DNA from: Leeuwenhoekiella blandensis MED217
GTDB lineage: Bacteria; Bacteroidota; Bacteroidia; Flavobacteriales; Flavobacteriaceae
DNA length: 64,000 nt
NCBI RefSeq assembly: GCF_000152985.1
Contig: NZ_CH672395.1
Location: 1,563,145-1,627,144 of the forward strand
Direction of reading: 5' to 3'
This document shows, piece after piece, positions 18,754-27,192 of the stretch. The notes under the pieces were generated by a model. It made no database searches, was not told the origin of the DNA, and worked only from the letters and a program-made list of their open reading frames with translations. Within the stretch, counting starts at the first letter, position 1. Each line of letters begins with the position of its first letter. The translations under genes and the position numbers were made by a program.

Positions 18754-19254
18754 TTAGTTAAGAGCGCTTAGCGCAGCTTCATAATTAGGTTCCTGACCAA
18801 TTTCTGGAACTTGCTCTTCATAAATGATTTTGTGATCTGCATCAAGCACAAGCACAACACGCGAGTGCAATCCGGCAAATGCACCGTCTGCGATCTCTAA
18901 ACCGTAGGCTTTACCAAAGCTTCCATCTTTAAAATCTGATAGGGTTTCTACATTCTCAAGACCTTCTGCACCACAAAAACGGGCCTGAGCAAAAGGAAGG
19001 TCGCGTGAGATGCACAATACTGCAGTATCTTCTAGCGCAGCAGCATCCTTATTAAAGTGTCGTACAGAGGCTGCACACACTCCGGTATCTACACTCGGGA
19101 AAATGTTCATCACAATGCGTTTGCCTTTGTAATTATCAAGACTTACTTGAGATAGATCTTTAGATGCAAGTTTAAAGTCGGGAGCAGCGGTACCTACTTC
19201 AGGAAGTTCTCCAGAAGTTTTTGTGGTATTGCCGCCTAGGGTAATAGTAGCCAT
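18754..19254 (-). CDS. tpx: thiol peroxidase (atypical 2-Cys peroxiredoxin)
   Basis: 166 residues from the ATG at 19254 (MATITLGGNTTKTSG), matching the usual Tpx N-terminus; a frame extension to 19311 is rejected. The peroxidatic Cys60 lies in VDTGVCAASVRHF and the resolving Cys94 in ARFCGAEGLENV, with the active-site Arg in ISRDLPFAQAR. It reduces hydrogen peroxide and alkyl hydroperoxides, with thioredoxin as reductant. It leads a two-gene unit with dgkA. A thioredoxin and a second peroxiredoxin are encoded 0.6-1.6 kb upstream on the same strand. Confidence 0.93.
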   Translation of the reverse strand: MATITLGGNTTKTSGELPEVGTAAPDFKLASKDLSQVSLDNYKGKRIVMNIFPSVDTGVCAASVRHFNKDAAALEDTAVLCISRDLPFAQARFCGAEGLENVETLSDFKDGSFGKAYGLEIADGAFAGLHSRVVLVLDADHKIIYEEQVPEIGQEPNYEAALSALN

Positions 19255-19455
19255 AGTTTTTAAATTGAAATTAGTTGCCCGATCCTCGGGCCCTCTCTTG
19301 TGTTTGATCAACTTGGAATCTATAGGTTAGGGTGATCGCCCACAATCGAACAGTAAATGTACTTATAAGCAAATGGACCTACAATTAAAGGAATGCTAAA
19401 TTGAAGCGCTATTCACAATTTGAATGCTTTAAGAGTGGGATTGGAATAGTGTGCA

Positions 19456-19491
19456 TAAAAAAAGTCCTCAAATCAATAGACCTGAGGACTC
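19456..19491 (-). terminator. terminator of the ahpC-thioredoxin operon
   Basis: AGTCCTCA pairs with TGAGGACT; read on the minus strand, the stem is followed by TTTTTTT. It is 120-150 bases downstream of the small-protein gene at 19613. The remainder of the 19255-19612 gap shows no gene. Confidence 0.85.
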
Positions 19492-19612
19492 TTTCAATAA
19501 AAAATCTAACCTACATTATTTATTATTTCTACCGGAGGGTATCTTAGTTTGAGACTTGAATGCCAATCAAAATGATTTTCAATCTGTGTCTCACTGCTCG
19601 CCCTTTGGCAGT

Positions 19613-19861
19613 TTATCTGTCAATAGAACCTAGAACCTTCTGCGCAAAACCATTTGCTGCATCACGTTCAGACATTCCATCTGCTATCATTTGGTGCATT
19701 TCTACCGCTCCGCATAGATTGGTGATCAATTCACCTACAACATCCATATCGTTATCGGTACACGAGCGATGCTCGGTAAACGATTCTAACACATCGATGG
19801 TGTTTTGCAAAGCTTCAGCACTATTGTTTTTCTGTAAATGTTTAATTACTGGTAACTTCAT
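19613..19861 (-). CDS. small conserved cytosolic protein (DUF6952-like)
   Basis: 82 residues, all-helical in appearance, no signal or membrane segment. Two Cys (in EHRSCTDND and TNLCGAVEMHQM) are present. The start overlaps the thioredoxin stop by 20 bases, so it is probably translationally coupled. As I recall, a small protein of this kind follows peroxiredoxin/thioredoxin genes in other Flavobacteriia (DUF6952); this is from memory and was not checked. Function is unknown, and context suggests a role in peroxide or thiol metabolism. Confidence 0.7.
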   Translation of the reverse strand: MKLPVIKHLQKNNSAEALQNTIDVLESFTEHRSCTDNDMDVVGELITNLCGAVEMHQMIADGMSERDAANGFAQKVLGSIDR

Positions 19862-20156
19862 CTACGAGTTCTTTTAGGTTTTCAAACTTGTTAGTTTGTA
19901 CCTGATTAACAAAAGTTCCGTTTTTGAATGTGGCAAATGTGGGTAGATTATCTACCGTAGCCAGTTTACGGCTCTCCGGATATTTCTCTGCATCTACCAA
20001 GTAAAACTTAGCATTTTCATTTTCTGAAGCCAGCTTTTTAAACTTAGGTTTCATCAATCTGCAGTTTCCGCACCAGCTTGCCATATATTGAACCACAACA
20101 GTTTCGTTATCGCTAACTAATTCTGAAAGGTTGTCTTGATCAAGTTCTTGAATCAT
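19842..20156 (-). CDS. thioredoxin-family protein with CGNC active site
   Basis: 104 residues with a complete thioredoxin fold: VVVQYMASWCGNCRLMKPKF (Cys29, Cys32), the cis-Pro block VDNLPTFATFKNG, and a C-terminal helix. The active site is CGNC rather than the usual CGPC, which is known to shift redox potential in thioredoxin-fold proteins. No signal peptide, so cytosolic. It lies downstream of an AhpC-type peroxiredoxin and is likely its electron donor; this partnership is inferred from gene order. Confidence 0.88.
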   Translation of the reverse strand: MIQELDQDNLSELVSDNETVVVQYMASWCGNCRLMKPKFKKLASENENAKFYLVDAEKYPESRKLATVDNLPTFATFKNGTFVNQVQTNKFENLKELVDEVTSN

Positions 20157-20176
20157 AAGAATTGAATTTTAGGGTT

Positions 20177-20219
20177 ATTAATTTCTTTGAAAAATTGAAG
20201 TTGGGTGTAAGAAATTAAT
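20177..20219 (-). other. inverted repeat between peroxiredoxin and thioredoxin genes
   Basis: ATTAATTTCTT and AAGAAATTAAT form a perfect 11-bp stem with a 21-base loop, overlapping the peroxiredoxin stop codon. No T-run follows, so it is more likely a transcript-stabilising or attenuating structure than a full terminator. Confidence 0.5.
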
Positions 20220-20853
20220 TTGAAGCTAAGTAAGAAGCTACACCGTCGCGGTTTGCGCTCATTGCATCTTTACCTTCTTCCCAGTTTGCAGGACAAACTT
20301 CACCGTTTTTCTGTACGTGTGCATACGCGTCGATCAAGCGTAAAAATTCTTTTACGTTACGACCTACCGGCATATGGTTGATTCCTTCGTGAAATACAGT
20401 ACCTTCTTCGTCGATCAAATAAGTAGCTCTATAGGTTACGTTATCTCCATCTACAGTTAAAACACCACTTTCTTCATCATAACGCTCGTTAGTCACGTCA
20501 AGAATTCCTAAACGGTTTGCCAGGTTACGGTTTGTATCTGCAAGAATAGGATACGTTACCCCTTCGATACCACCATTATCTTTTGGTGTATTTAACCAAG
20601 CGAAGTGTACTTCTGGAGTATCACAAGACGCACCAATAACAATAGTATTGCGTTTTTCAAATTCGTCCATCGCTGCTTGAAAAGCGTGAAGCTCTGTAGG
20701 GCATACGAATGTAAAATCTTTTGGATACCAGAAAAGCAATACTTTTTTGTTTTTGCTTTTTGCTTCTTCGAGAATGTTTACTTTAAAAGTATCTCCCATC
20801 TCGTTCATAGCATCAACTGCAAGATTTGGAAATTCTTTACCTACTAATGTCAT
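20215..20853 (-). CDS. 2-Cys peroxiredoxin (AhpC/Prx1 type)
   Basis: 212 residues from the ATG at 20853 (MTLVGKEFPNLAV); an extension to 20916 would read through the promoter and is rejected. The peroxidatic Cys51 lies in FTFVCPTELHAF and the resolving Cys187 in GEVCPANWEEG. It reduces peroxides in the cytosol and is probably recycled by the thioredoxin encoded next. It heads the operon peroxiredoxin, thioredoxin, small protein, and has a clear promoter upstream. No OxyR-type site was recognised by eye. Confidence 0.93.
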   Translation of the reverse strand: MTLVGKEFPNLAVDAMNEMGDTFKVNILEEAKSKNKKVLLFWYPKDFTFVCPTELHAFQAAMDEFEKRNTIVIGASCDTPEVHFAWLNTPKDNGGIEGVTYPILADTNRNLANRLGILDVTNERYDEESGVLTVDGDNVTYRATYLIDEEGTVFHEGINHMPVGRNVKEFLRLIDAYAHVQKNGEVCPANWEEGKDAMSANRDGVASYLASN

Positions 20854-20884
20854 ATTGTTTGTTTTTAATGATTTATTTCTACTG

Positions 20885-20892
20885 CAAAGGTA
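20885..20892 (-). promoter_or_regulatory. -7 promoter box of the peroxiredoxin operon
   Basis: TACCTTTG on the minus strand, followed by C, is an exact TAnnTTTG match and is 31 bases upstream of the ATG. The -33 element is weak. Confidence 0.7.
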
Positions 20893-21104
20893 GCAGGGAA
20901 ATTCCATTAAATGCACGCAAAAAATGCAAACAAATTATTTTAGTATAAGCAATACTTATGCAAAGGAGGCAAGCGGTGATTTTTTGAGATTGTGCTAAAA
21001 GCGAGCGTTGAAAAATAGTAAATACCTAATTAAACCTACTGTATTTTATCAGGTTGATAAATGACCGATTTGAACTTTTTTCAATACTGAAAAACTTTAA
21101 GCGT

Positions 21105-22586
21105 TTAAGCGGCTTTTGCTTCTTTCAATGTGCGTATTTTGATACGGAAAGCTGCAAAGATCAAGGTCATAAACGGACTCAACCAGTTGAAGATCGCGTA
21201 CACAAAATAATCTGCTACCGACACGCCCAAGACACCGCTCTGGTAAGCTCCACAGGTATTATACGGCACAAGTACTGAAGTTACCGTACCACTGTCTTCA
21301 AGCGTTCTGCTCAGGTTTTCTGGAGCAAGTCCTTTGTCTTTATAGGCTTTGGCATACATTTTACCCGGCACCACGATCGCAAGATATTGATCACTTGCCG
21401 TGGCGTTAAGACCAATACAAGTGGCTACCGTACTTGCAAACAGACCAAACGTACTTTCAAAAAGATCCAGCATAAAAGCACTGATTCGGGATAATGCACC
21501 AATAGCATCCATCACCCCACCAAAGGTCATCGCGCAAAGGATCAACCAGATGGTGCCTAGCATTCCTGCCATACCGCTGGCAGCAAACAGGTCGTTGAGA
21601 TTCTCATTGGTTGTCTCTATGGCGGTGTCTACAGTAATGGCATTCATAATACCCTTATAACCGCTTTCAAAAGTAAGGCTCTCGCTTCCACCCAGACCGG
21701 CGATGATCTCCGGCTGAAAGATAAGCGCAGCGATTCCACCTAAAATCGTACCGATAAGGAGTGCAATCAAAGGCGGTGTTTTTTTAATGATCATAAAGAT
21801 GACGATCGCCGGTACGATAAACAACCACGGACTGATCGTAAACGCATCATCAATCGAGGCCAGGATCGCCGAAGTATCTGCGGTACCGCTGGTTTCGATA
21901 TTGAGGCCAATGATGATAAAGACGATCAAGGTAATGCTTACCGTAGGTACTGTGGTAAACAACATATATTGAATATGGGTAAACAGATCGGTTCCTGCCA
22001 TAGCGGGAGCAAGATTGGTGGTGTCGCTCAAAGGCGAGAGTTTGTCCCCAAAATACGCACCCGAAAGAATAGCTCCGGCGGTCATTCCTAACGAAATGCC
22101 CAAAGCATTGGCAATCCCTATCAAAGCAATCCCTACGGTAGCCGAAGTCGTCCAGCTGCTTCCCGTAGCCACCGAAATGATCGCACAAATAACCACACAG
22201 GCCGCCAAGAAAATAGACGGATTTAAGATCTGGAGTCCGTAATAGATCATCGTCGGGATGATCCCACTTACCAGCCAGGTACCCGCAAGCGCACCAACCA
22301 TCAACAGGATCAAGATGGCACCGGCGGTAGATTTGATGTTCTGGGCAACTTCTTCCATCATGGTTTCAAAAGAAGTTTTATTAAAAAAGCCCACCAGTGC
22401 AGCAACCGCCGCACCCAATAATAAAATAAACTGATTAGAACCGCTTAAGGCATCGTCACCAAACACCAGTACATTATACGCCAGCATACCTACCAATGCA
22501 AAAATGGGAATTAAGGCTTCCCAAATGTTTAATGCTCTGTTTTCAACGATTTCCTGATTTTTTGGATCCTGATCCTGATTGCTCAT
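21105..22586 (-). CDS. nhaC: NhaC-family Na+/H+ antiporter
   Basis: 493 residues with about 11 to 12 membrane segments. The family block AYFGDKLSPLSDTTNLA is present, as are GSSWTTSATVGIAL and PYNTCGAYQ near the C-terminus. NhaC proteins exchange sodium for protons, though some relatives move amino acids or malate/lactate, so substrate is by homology. It is a single gene on the minus strand, the last recognisable core gene before the accessory island. Its codon and base use resemble the other core genes. Confidence 0.87.
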   Translation of the reverse strand: MSNQDQDPKNQEIVENRALNIWEALIPIFALVGMLAYNVLVFGDDALSGSNQFILLLGAAVAALVGFFNKTSFETMMEEVAQNIKSTAGAILILLMVGALAGTWLVSGIIPTMIYYGLQILNPSIFLAACVVICAIISVATGSSWTTSATVGIALIGIANALGISLGMTAGAILSGAYFGDKLSPLSDTTNLAPAMAGTDLFTHIQYMLFTTVPTVSITLIVFIIIGLNIETSGTADTSAILASIDDAFTISPWLFIVPAIVIFMIIKKTPPLIALLIGTILGGIAALIFQPEIIAGLGGSESLTFESGYKGIMNAITVDTAIETTNENLNDLFAASGMAGMLGTIWLILCAMTFGGVMDAIGALSRISAFMLDLFESTFGLFASTVATCIGLNATASDQYLAIVVPGKMYAKAYKDKGLAPENLSRTLEDSGTVTSVLVPYNTCGAYQSGVLGVSVADYFVYAIFNWLSPFMTLIFAAFRIKIRTLKEAKAA

Positions 22587-22650
22587 AGGTGTATTTTAAG
22601 ATGCTTACAATAATAAACAATCTTGAGGATATAGCTTGAATAGATAAAAC

Positions 22651-22854
22651 AGTTGGCAGTGGCAGTTTGGAGTAGGCAGTAATGAGACGTTAGATTTTAG
22701 ACTTGAGAAGTGAGACAAAAGAAAATAGAACAAAGAGAAAATACTAGATGGAAACATGAGGGTAGAAATTTTAAATACGGAAAAGAAAAGAGTTGGCAGT
22801 GTCAGTTTGCAGTAGGCATTAGGGAGATGTTAGACTTGAGACTTGAGAGGTTAG
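22651..22854. repeat. two copies of a roughly 65-base direct repeat, 140 bases apart
   Basis: Unit 1 (22651-22716) and unit 2 (22791-22854) both read AGTTGGCAGTG, then CAGTTTG.AGTAGGCA, then GAGA.GTTAGA, then GACTTGAGA. They are imperfect but collinear. They lie upstream of nhaC, at the edge of the accessory island. No coding potential is evident. Confidence 0.7.
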
Positions 22855-22940
22855 CGTAAGACTAAGAGTCACAAGAATAGAAATAAATAGTTCTTTAAGC
22901 AATGTCTGGGCGATCAACGCAATCTAAAAACAGGTTGCCG

Positions 22941-22956
22941 CGCGATTGCTATCGCG
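22941..22956. repeat. REP-like palindrome
   Basis: CGCGAT-TGCT-ATCGCG, a perfect 6-bp stem with a four-base loop, in a GC-rich patch inside an otherwise AT-rich non-coding stretch. The gap 22587-23436 holds this, the direct repeats and two minisatellite-like arrays, and no convincing gene. Confidence 0.5.
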
Positions 22957-23051
22957 TGTGCATCACTTCTTAACCCATCAGCAATCAACGTAAGCTTAAC
23001 GACCTCCTTTTAAACCTTAACCCGAAATCCCTTACAAAAAATCAATGGTAC

Positions 23052-23111
23052 CTGCATAGGCTTGCACGGTCTTGCACGCTTTTGCATTAGTTTGCACATT
23101 GTTACATATAA
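23052..23111. repeat. tandem array with exact 10-base period
   Basis: Six units of 10 bases, consensus TTGCACnnTn: CTGCATAGGC, TTGCACGGTC, TTGCACGCTT, TTGCATTAGT, TTGCACATTG, TTACATATAA. The TTGCA core repeats at 23062, 23072, 23082 and 23092 with no slippage. Confidence 0.75.
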
Positions 23112-23134
23112 GTCCGAAATTTCTGGGGGTTTGC

Positions 23135-23189
23135 TTCGGGTCTCGTTCGAGTCTTGTTCGGGTCACGTTCGGGGTTGCTTTGAGTCGAT
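23135..23189. repeat. tandem array with exact 11-base period
   Basis: Five units of 11 bases, consensus TTCGGGTCnnG, starting at 23135, 23146, 23157, 23168 and 23179: TTCGGGTCTCG, TTCGAGTCTTG, TTCGGGTCACG, TTCGGGGTTGC, TTTGAGTCGAT. It lies 23 bases after the 10-base array. Confidence 0.75.
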
Positions 23190-23436
23190 AAACGACAGGT
23201 TTAGAATCTTATGTGCAGCTGTTTTTAAAAAATGGGAAAATACCGAAGTTCATACGAAGCAAACTGCCATTAAACCTCTAGAAACCTTGTTTTTTACTAT
23301 TTGGAGGCTAGGGAAGGGGGGAGTGATCAAATTGGATAAACTGGAACTAAAGTTCCAGTTATCCCGAAAATTATAAAGGGATAATAGGTATATTTATCCT
23401 GATGTAACGAGTTGTAAAACATTTTGACCAAAAATT

Positions 23437-23823
23437 ATGGGAATAGAAAAAACCGAACTATCACTAAATAAGTTTGACTATAAATTTGAAAAGATAAATA
23501 ACAAAATAATAGTCAAATTGGACTTTGCTCAAAGAATAATAATTGACTTTTCTGACCCAGAAAAAATAAAAATAACGGATAGATTAGTTGGCTGGAATTT
23601 CTTAACTGGGCTTATAGAAATGAGTTTAAAAAATGCTACTCTTTACAATTTTATTGGAGCAATAATTATGACCATTTTATTCGTATACCTGGATTTAGAA
23701 TATGACGGACTGAATTTTGTATTCTTCTTTTTAGCATTCGTAATTTGGATGCTCCTTTGGACACTATTCTATCTATTTAAAGCGGAAAATCTTAAACGGA
23801 TTTTAATAAGTTGGAATGAATAA
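23437..23823 (+). CDS. unrecognised membrane protein (accessory island)
   Basis: 128 residues. A charged soluble N-terminal part (1-65; RIIIDFSDPEKIKITDR) is followed by two hydrophobic segments (about 69-85 and 92-113) and a short basic tail. No family is recognised. It is strikingly AT-rich, with Lys, Ile, Asn and Phe codons dominating, unlike the core genes to the left. It is the first of a run of plus-strand orphan genes, each followed by a hairpin-rich non-coding junction. Horizontal origin is inferred. Confidence 0.6.
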   Translation: MGIEKTELSLNKFDYKFEKINNKIIVKLDFAQRIIIDFSDPEKIKITDRLVGWNFLTGLIEMSLKNATLYNFIGAIIMTILFVYLDLEYDGLNFVFFFLAFVIWMLLWTLFYLFKAENLKRILISWNE

Positions 23824-23844
23824 GAATACTCTGAAAAAAAGGTT

Positions 23845-23975
23845 TTACAACAATGGGTATAAAACATAGGGCGGACAGTGGTTTCCGCAAGTTTTTGGCA
23901 CTTAGCAAGCTTCGTTTCGGGCGGACAGTTAAGTGATTCTAAATGCCCTCCGTTTCATACCACAACCGTTGGCAT
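23845..23975 (+). repeat. attC-like cassette junction 1
   Basis: A 131-base non-coding block between two orphan genes. Its ends are imperfect inverted copies: ACAACAATGGGTATAAAACA at the left, and the complement of CGTTTCATACCACAACCGTT at the right, ending GTTGGCA. GGGCGGACAGT occurs twice inside. Length and fold resemble integron attC sites, but the R' box is not an exact GTTRRRY. Confidence 0.5.
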
Positions 23976-23978
23976 AGC

Positions 23979-24776
23979 ATGAAAAGAATACTCCTTTATA
24001 TAATTTTTTTATCAAGTAACATTGGTCTTTGTCAATATCAACAAAAGGCGGGACAACCTTATACTGAACCTGACTTGTTAATTTGGAAAAATGATACCAT
24101 TCAAATTCAAACTTTTCCTCTATACTGTTGGTCTAAATTTGACCAAAACAAACTTTTTGATACCCAAAACGTAAAACCAGAGTGTTGGGGCTGTTTGAAA
24201 AATTATACTGCGGAATGGAAAATTATAAATGATAAGCTCTACTTGTCAAATATTTATAGTTTCAACTTTAAAAAAGACAGTATAAAAATAGATTTAAACA
24301 AACTCTTTCCTAATAAAGTGGAAAGCAATTTGGTATTCGCCAACTGGTACTCTGGTGATCTTTTTGTTCCACAAGGAGAAAAGATTTGGATGAGCCAAAG
24401 TCCAGGATTCCCAATTTATGAGTCAGAATGGAATTTAACTTTTAAAGAAGGAAAAATTGAAAATAAGGTTTTTAAAACTGGTAATTATCATAAATCAATT
24501 TACACTCAAGATCCAAAAGAGATTGTGAGTTTCATTGATAATCACTTAGACCAAGAAACGAGAACTAAATTGAAAAACAAACGGATTTCAATTCTCTTTA
24601 AAACTGGAAAATCTAAAAAAGATTACTCTGTTTCTCTAAAAGGAGTTGATGATAAAAAGTTAGAACTTAAACTAATTAATATATTAAAAGTGTTACCCGA
24701 TTTTGACTATTATTATAGGCATGGAGAAGAATTAAATTTGACTATTCCTTTAACCTATATAGATAACCGACTTTAA
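23979..24776 (+). CDS. unrecognised secreted protein (accessory island)
   Basis: 265 residues from ATG 23979, which opens a signal peptide (MKRILLYIIFLSSNIGLCQ); the ORF extension to 23943 lies inside the junction repeat and is rejected. The mature protein has a Cys-containing segment (VKPECWGCLKNY) and alternating beta-like strands (FANWYSGDLFVPQGEKIW), ending in a charged domain. No family recognised. AT-rich like its neighbours. The start codon comes 4 bases after the GTTGGCA end of the junction, the spacing expected of a cassette gene. Confidence 0.6.
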   Translation: MKRILLYIIFLSSNIGLCQYQQKAGQPYTEPDLLIWKNDTIQIQTFPLYCWSKFDQNKLFDTQNVKPECWGCLKNYTAEWKIINDKLYLSNIYSFNFKKDSIKIDLNKLFPNKVESNLVFANWYSGDLFVPQGEKIWMSQSPGFPIYESEWNLTFKEGKIENKVFKTGNYHKSIYTQDPKEIVSFIDNHLDQETRTKLKNKRISILFKTGKSKKDYSVSLKGVDDKKLELKLINILKVLPDFDYYYRHGEELNLTIPLTYIDNRL

Positions 24777-24949
24777 TAAGTAGGTATGCCAATAACGAGC
24801 CTTCGTGTGGCCGGTACAGCCTGTATAGCAGCATAACCCTGTATCTGATATAAACACTGCGTCTACCAAACTGTCACCATTTAAGTCAACGTACTGTGAG
24901 TTTTAGTTCGTTTTGGAATGCGTTATTTAAGGTAGATTAGGGACTATTG

Positions 24950-25018
24950 CATATCGCAATCACCTCAACTACTTTTAAAATATAAACAGGTAGTTTTGAG
25001 ACAGACTGCCGTTAGCAA
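24950..25018 (+). repeat. cassette junction 2 (homologous to 27410-27475)
   Basis: TCGCAATCACCTCAACTACT, then TTTAAAATATAAACAGGTAG, then TTTTGAGACAGACTGCCGTTAG. The block at 27410-27475 matches at most positions. TCAACTACTT can pair with AGGTAGTTTTGA in a small hairpin. It ends GTTAGCA, close to the GTTRRRY core of attC sites. Confidence 0.65.
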
Positions 25019-25025
25019 ACATTTG

Positions 25026-25496
25026 ATGAAAATCGATTCTGAAAATATAATAAACTTTCTCACAAAGAGAATACCTGAATTGAAATACAGCCTTGAGAAG
25101 AAAAATATTCTGAATATTGAGCCTAATGATTCCAATGGATTTGGGATTAAAATGATAATTGACTCAACAGAAAGCACAATTTTTTTCGGAAATTCTGGAC
25201 ATCATATACATTGTTATGAATCTTCCGAAAATATAGAAGAATATTTGAATTTAATTGTGAACTCACTAACAGGAACTGGTAGAATTGTCGCGCACATCTC
25301 AAATGGAAAAGAATTTAAGTGGGAATACCAAGAAATGAATGAAAATAATGATTGGATAACAATTTCTGAAATGGGAACATTTTCTTGGAAATTTTGGAAA
25401 AAAAGAAAGACTGATAAAAGGAATATCCAAACGAATAATTACAAACAAAAAACGTTTGCTAACATCAGTTGCAAACCGAAAATTAACACATATTAA
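25026..25496 (+). CDS. unrecognised small protein (accessory island)
   Basis: 156 residues from ATG 25026; the upstream TTG (24996) lies in the junction repeat. The pattern NIINFLTKRIPELKYSL, IIDSTESTIFFGNSGHHIHCYESSENIEEYLNL, TGTGRIVAHISNGKEFKWEY resembles a small alpha/beta immunity-type or housekeeping orphan, but no family is recognised with confidence. The last 15 or so residues are encoded by the following junction hairpin, so the natural C-terminus may have been replaced by read-through. No signal peptide. Confidence 0.55.
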   Translation: MKIDSENIINFLTKRIPELKYSLEKKNILNIEPNDSNGFGIKMIIDSTESTIFFGNSGHHIHCYESSENIEEYLNLIVNSLTGTGRIVAHISNGKEFKWEYQEMNENNDWITISEMGTFSWKFWKKRKTDKRNIQTNNYKQKTFANISCKPKINTY

Positions 25497-25513
25497 CCCG
25501 TAACTGACGGTTA
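25460..25513 (+). repeat. attC-like hairpin junction 3
   Basis: TAACATCAGTTGC (25460-25472) is an imperfect inverted copy of GTAACTGACGGTTA (25500-25513), separated by 27 bases. It overlaps the end of the preceding gene and lies 21 bases before the next ATG. Confidence 0.5.
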
Positions 25514-25534
25514 TAGGAGACCGTTCCCATAATT

Positions 25535-26026
25535 ATGAAAAAAATCCGTCTGACTTTAATAATTGGAGTTTTAATATCAAATTTTGGTTTCTCACAATCA
25601 AAATCTGAAATTGAAAATCTATTGGACGGAATTTCAAAAATTGAAAACTCAAAAGAATTAACTAATACAGAACAAGCCGAAAAACTGATTGAATATGGCT
25701 GGCGGATATTACCAACTCTTGCGGAATTTTTTACTGATCAAACTTTGACCAGTACTAAATCGGAATGCCACGATCGAATTTTAAACAAAGGAGAAATTGC
25801 AATAATTATGGCTGACCGTATTGAAGGAATGCCTTATGCAAGAGTTACTGAAATCCAAAATTGCACATTAGACTTTTGCGAAAAGAATGCTAATTTGATT
25901 GAATATTATTTGCCATATATAAAAAGTAATGGAATTAAAGAATTTCAAAAAAATTATATGGATTGGCTCGTAAGTGATGTAAGCTTCCCCAGACTAGAAC
26001 TGCTTAATTTTCCAAAACTGGTTTAA
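25535..26026 (+). CDS. unrecognised secreted protein, 3' end replaced by an insertion sequence
   Basis: 163 residues with a signal peptide ([20 protein letters not shown]). The mature part is helical, with [23 protein letters not shown] and a pair of Cys-containing segments ([33 protein letters not shown]). The last 15 or so codons (from about 25978) lie inside the left end of the IS3-family element, so the original C-terminus was cut off; most of the fold up to YMDWLVSD looks complete and may still function. Family not recognised. Confidence 0.55.
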   Translation: MKKIRLTLIIGVLISNFGFSQSKSEIENLLDGISKIENSKELTNTEQAEKLIEYGWRILPTLAEFFTDQTLTSTKSECHDRILNKGEIAIIMADRIEGMPYARVTEIQNCTLDFCEKNANLIEYYLPYIKSNGIKEFQKNYMDWLVSDVSFPRLELLNFPKLV

Positions 26027-26801
26027 AATTATTGTTATTCATTCTCTTGGGGCTAGCCCCAAGAGAATGGAGTTTTGCGTATTGCACTGGTGCTATTTTG
26101 CCCAGTGAGTCATGGGGACGATATTTATTGTAATCTTCCATCCATATTTGAGTTTGTTCCCTTACCTGATCAATATTTTCAAAGATATATTTATCTAGGA
26201 CACCTCTGCGATAGGAGCCATTAAAGCGTTCTACAAAAGCATTTTGAGTAGGTTTGCCTGGTTGTATGTATTTAAATTCAATTTCATGCATTTTACTCCA
26301 TTCAGCAGTTAGGTTTGCTATGAATTCAGGACCATTGTCCATCCTGATCCTGTTTGGCTTGCCCCGTCGGTTGATTAGGTGATTGAGTACCCAGACTACC
26401 CGATTACTAGTCAATGAAAAGTCTACTTCAATATGTAGTGCCTCTCGATTAAAATCGTCTATTACGTTAAAAGATCTAAAACGTCTCTTGTTTTCTAGGA
26501 CATCGCTTACGAAATCAATACTCCAAGTATCATTCAATTCTTCAGGAATCTCCAAAGGCTCCTGTATACGCGCGGGCAGGCGCTTCTTTGCTTTTCTTCT
26601 TAAAGGAAGCCCTAAAGATACATACACCCTGTGTACCCGCTTATGATTCCAAGGCTTTCCTTCGTTACGGATACGCCAGTAGGCTTTCCAGAAACCCTCT
26701 TCTGAATGTTCTTCTGCTTTGTCTCTAAGAGCCTTCTCTATAGGAGTATCATCCTTGGGTAATGGCTTATAATAGTAAACACTTTTACTCATATTAAGCA
26801 C
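26004..26801 (-). CDS. IS3-family transposase OrfB (DDE integrase)
   Basis: 265 residues from a GTG. The rve-type core has all three acidic residues: Asp in TWSIDFVSD, Asp in IRMDNGPEF, and Glu in NAFVERFNG, with the usual 35-residue D-E spacing. An N-terminal HTH_21-like part ([20 protein letters not shown]) precedes it. The frame is open upstream of the GTG as far as an A7 run inside orfA, so the working enzyme is probably an OrfAB fusion made by -1 frameshifting. It looks intact, so the element may be active. Confidence 0.92.
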   Translation of the reverse strand: MLNMSKSVYYYKPLPKDDTPIEKALRDKAEEHSEEGFWKAYWRIRNEGKPWNHKRVHRVYVSLGLPLRRKAKKRLPARIQEPLEIPEELNDTWSIDFVSDVLENKRRFRSFNVIDDFNREALHIEVDFSLTSNRVVWVLNHLINRRGKPNRIRMDNGPEFIANLTAEWSKMHEIEFKYIQPGKPTQNAFVERFNGSYRRGVLDKYIFENIDQVREQTQIWMEDYNKYRPHDSLGKIAPVQYAKLHSLGASPKRMNNNNFKPVLEN

Positions 26802-26866
26802 TCGGCACGCCCTACTGATGCCGTAGCGGATAAGTTCTTTAGCTATGGTGCGTTTACGGCAGGGCT

Positions 26867-27133
26867 TTAGAGCTTTTTTTCAATAATCTCTTTTGCCATT
26901 TGGTGGTCTAGTGCTAAAGAGGCATACATCTGCTTTAGACGGGCGTTTTCAGCTTCGAGCTCCTTAATACGCTTAAGTTCTTTGCTGCTCATACCAGCGT
27001 ATTTAGAACGCCATTTATAAAAGGTAGAGGTACTGACACCGTATTCGCGGCTAATTTCTTCAACACTCTTACCGTTGTCGAACTCCTTTAAAATTTTTGC
27101 AATCTGTGTAGGTGTGAATTTGCTTCGTCTCAT
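26867..27133 (-). CDS. IS3-family transposase OrfA (HTH protein)
   Basis: 88 residues: an HTH_Tnp_1 helix-turn-helix ([35 protein letters not shown]) followed by a leucine-zipper coiled coil ([19 protein letters not shown]). It binds the element's ends and pairs with OrfB. Its last codons contain AAAAAAA (26874-26880), a slippery run just before the TAA stop; slipping back one base enters the open orfB frame (continuing [15 protein letters not shown]). Confidence 0.92.
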   Translation of the reverse strand: MRRSKFTPTQIAKILKEFDNGKSVEEISREYGVSTSTFYKWRSKYAGMSSKELKRIKELEAENARLKQMYASLALDHQMAKEIIEKKL

Positions 27134-27192
27134 ACTGTTTAAAATTAAGAATTATTACACTTCTAAACAGTTCGGTTTTAAGGGAAGCATAC

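Noticed and set aside
23052-23189. CRISPR array
   Set aside because: Units of 10 and 11 bases are contiguous, with no spacers; no cas genes are in the window.
23062-23376. A 104-codon open frame on the plus strand
   Set aside because: It begins inside the 10-base tandem array and runs through the 11-base array; the translation (Cys- and His-rich start, no domain) reflects the repeats.
25484-25500. Possible tRNA or attL/attR site at the island border
   Set aside because: No tRNA gene lies at either edge of the 22587-28310 island and no tRNA 3'-end copy was seen; the only tRNA is 12 kb to the left.
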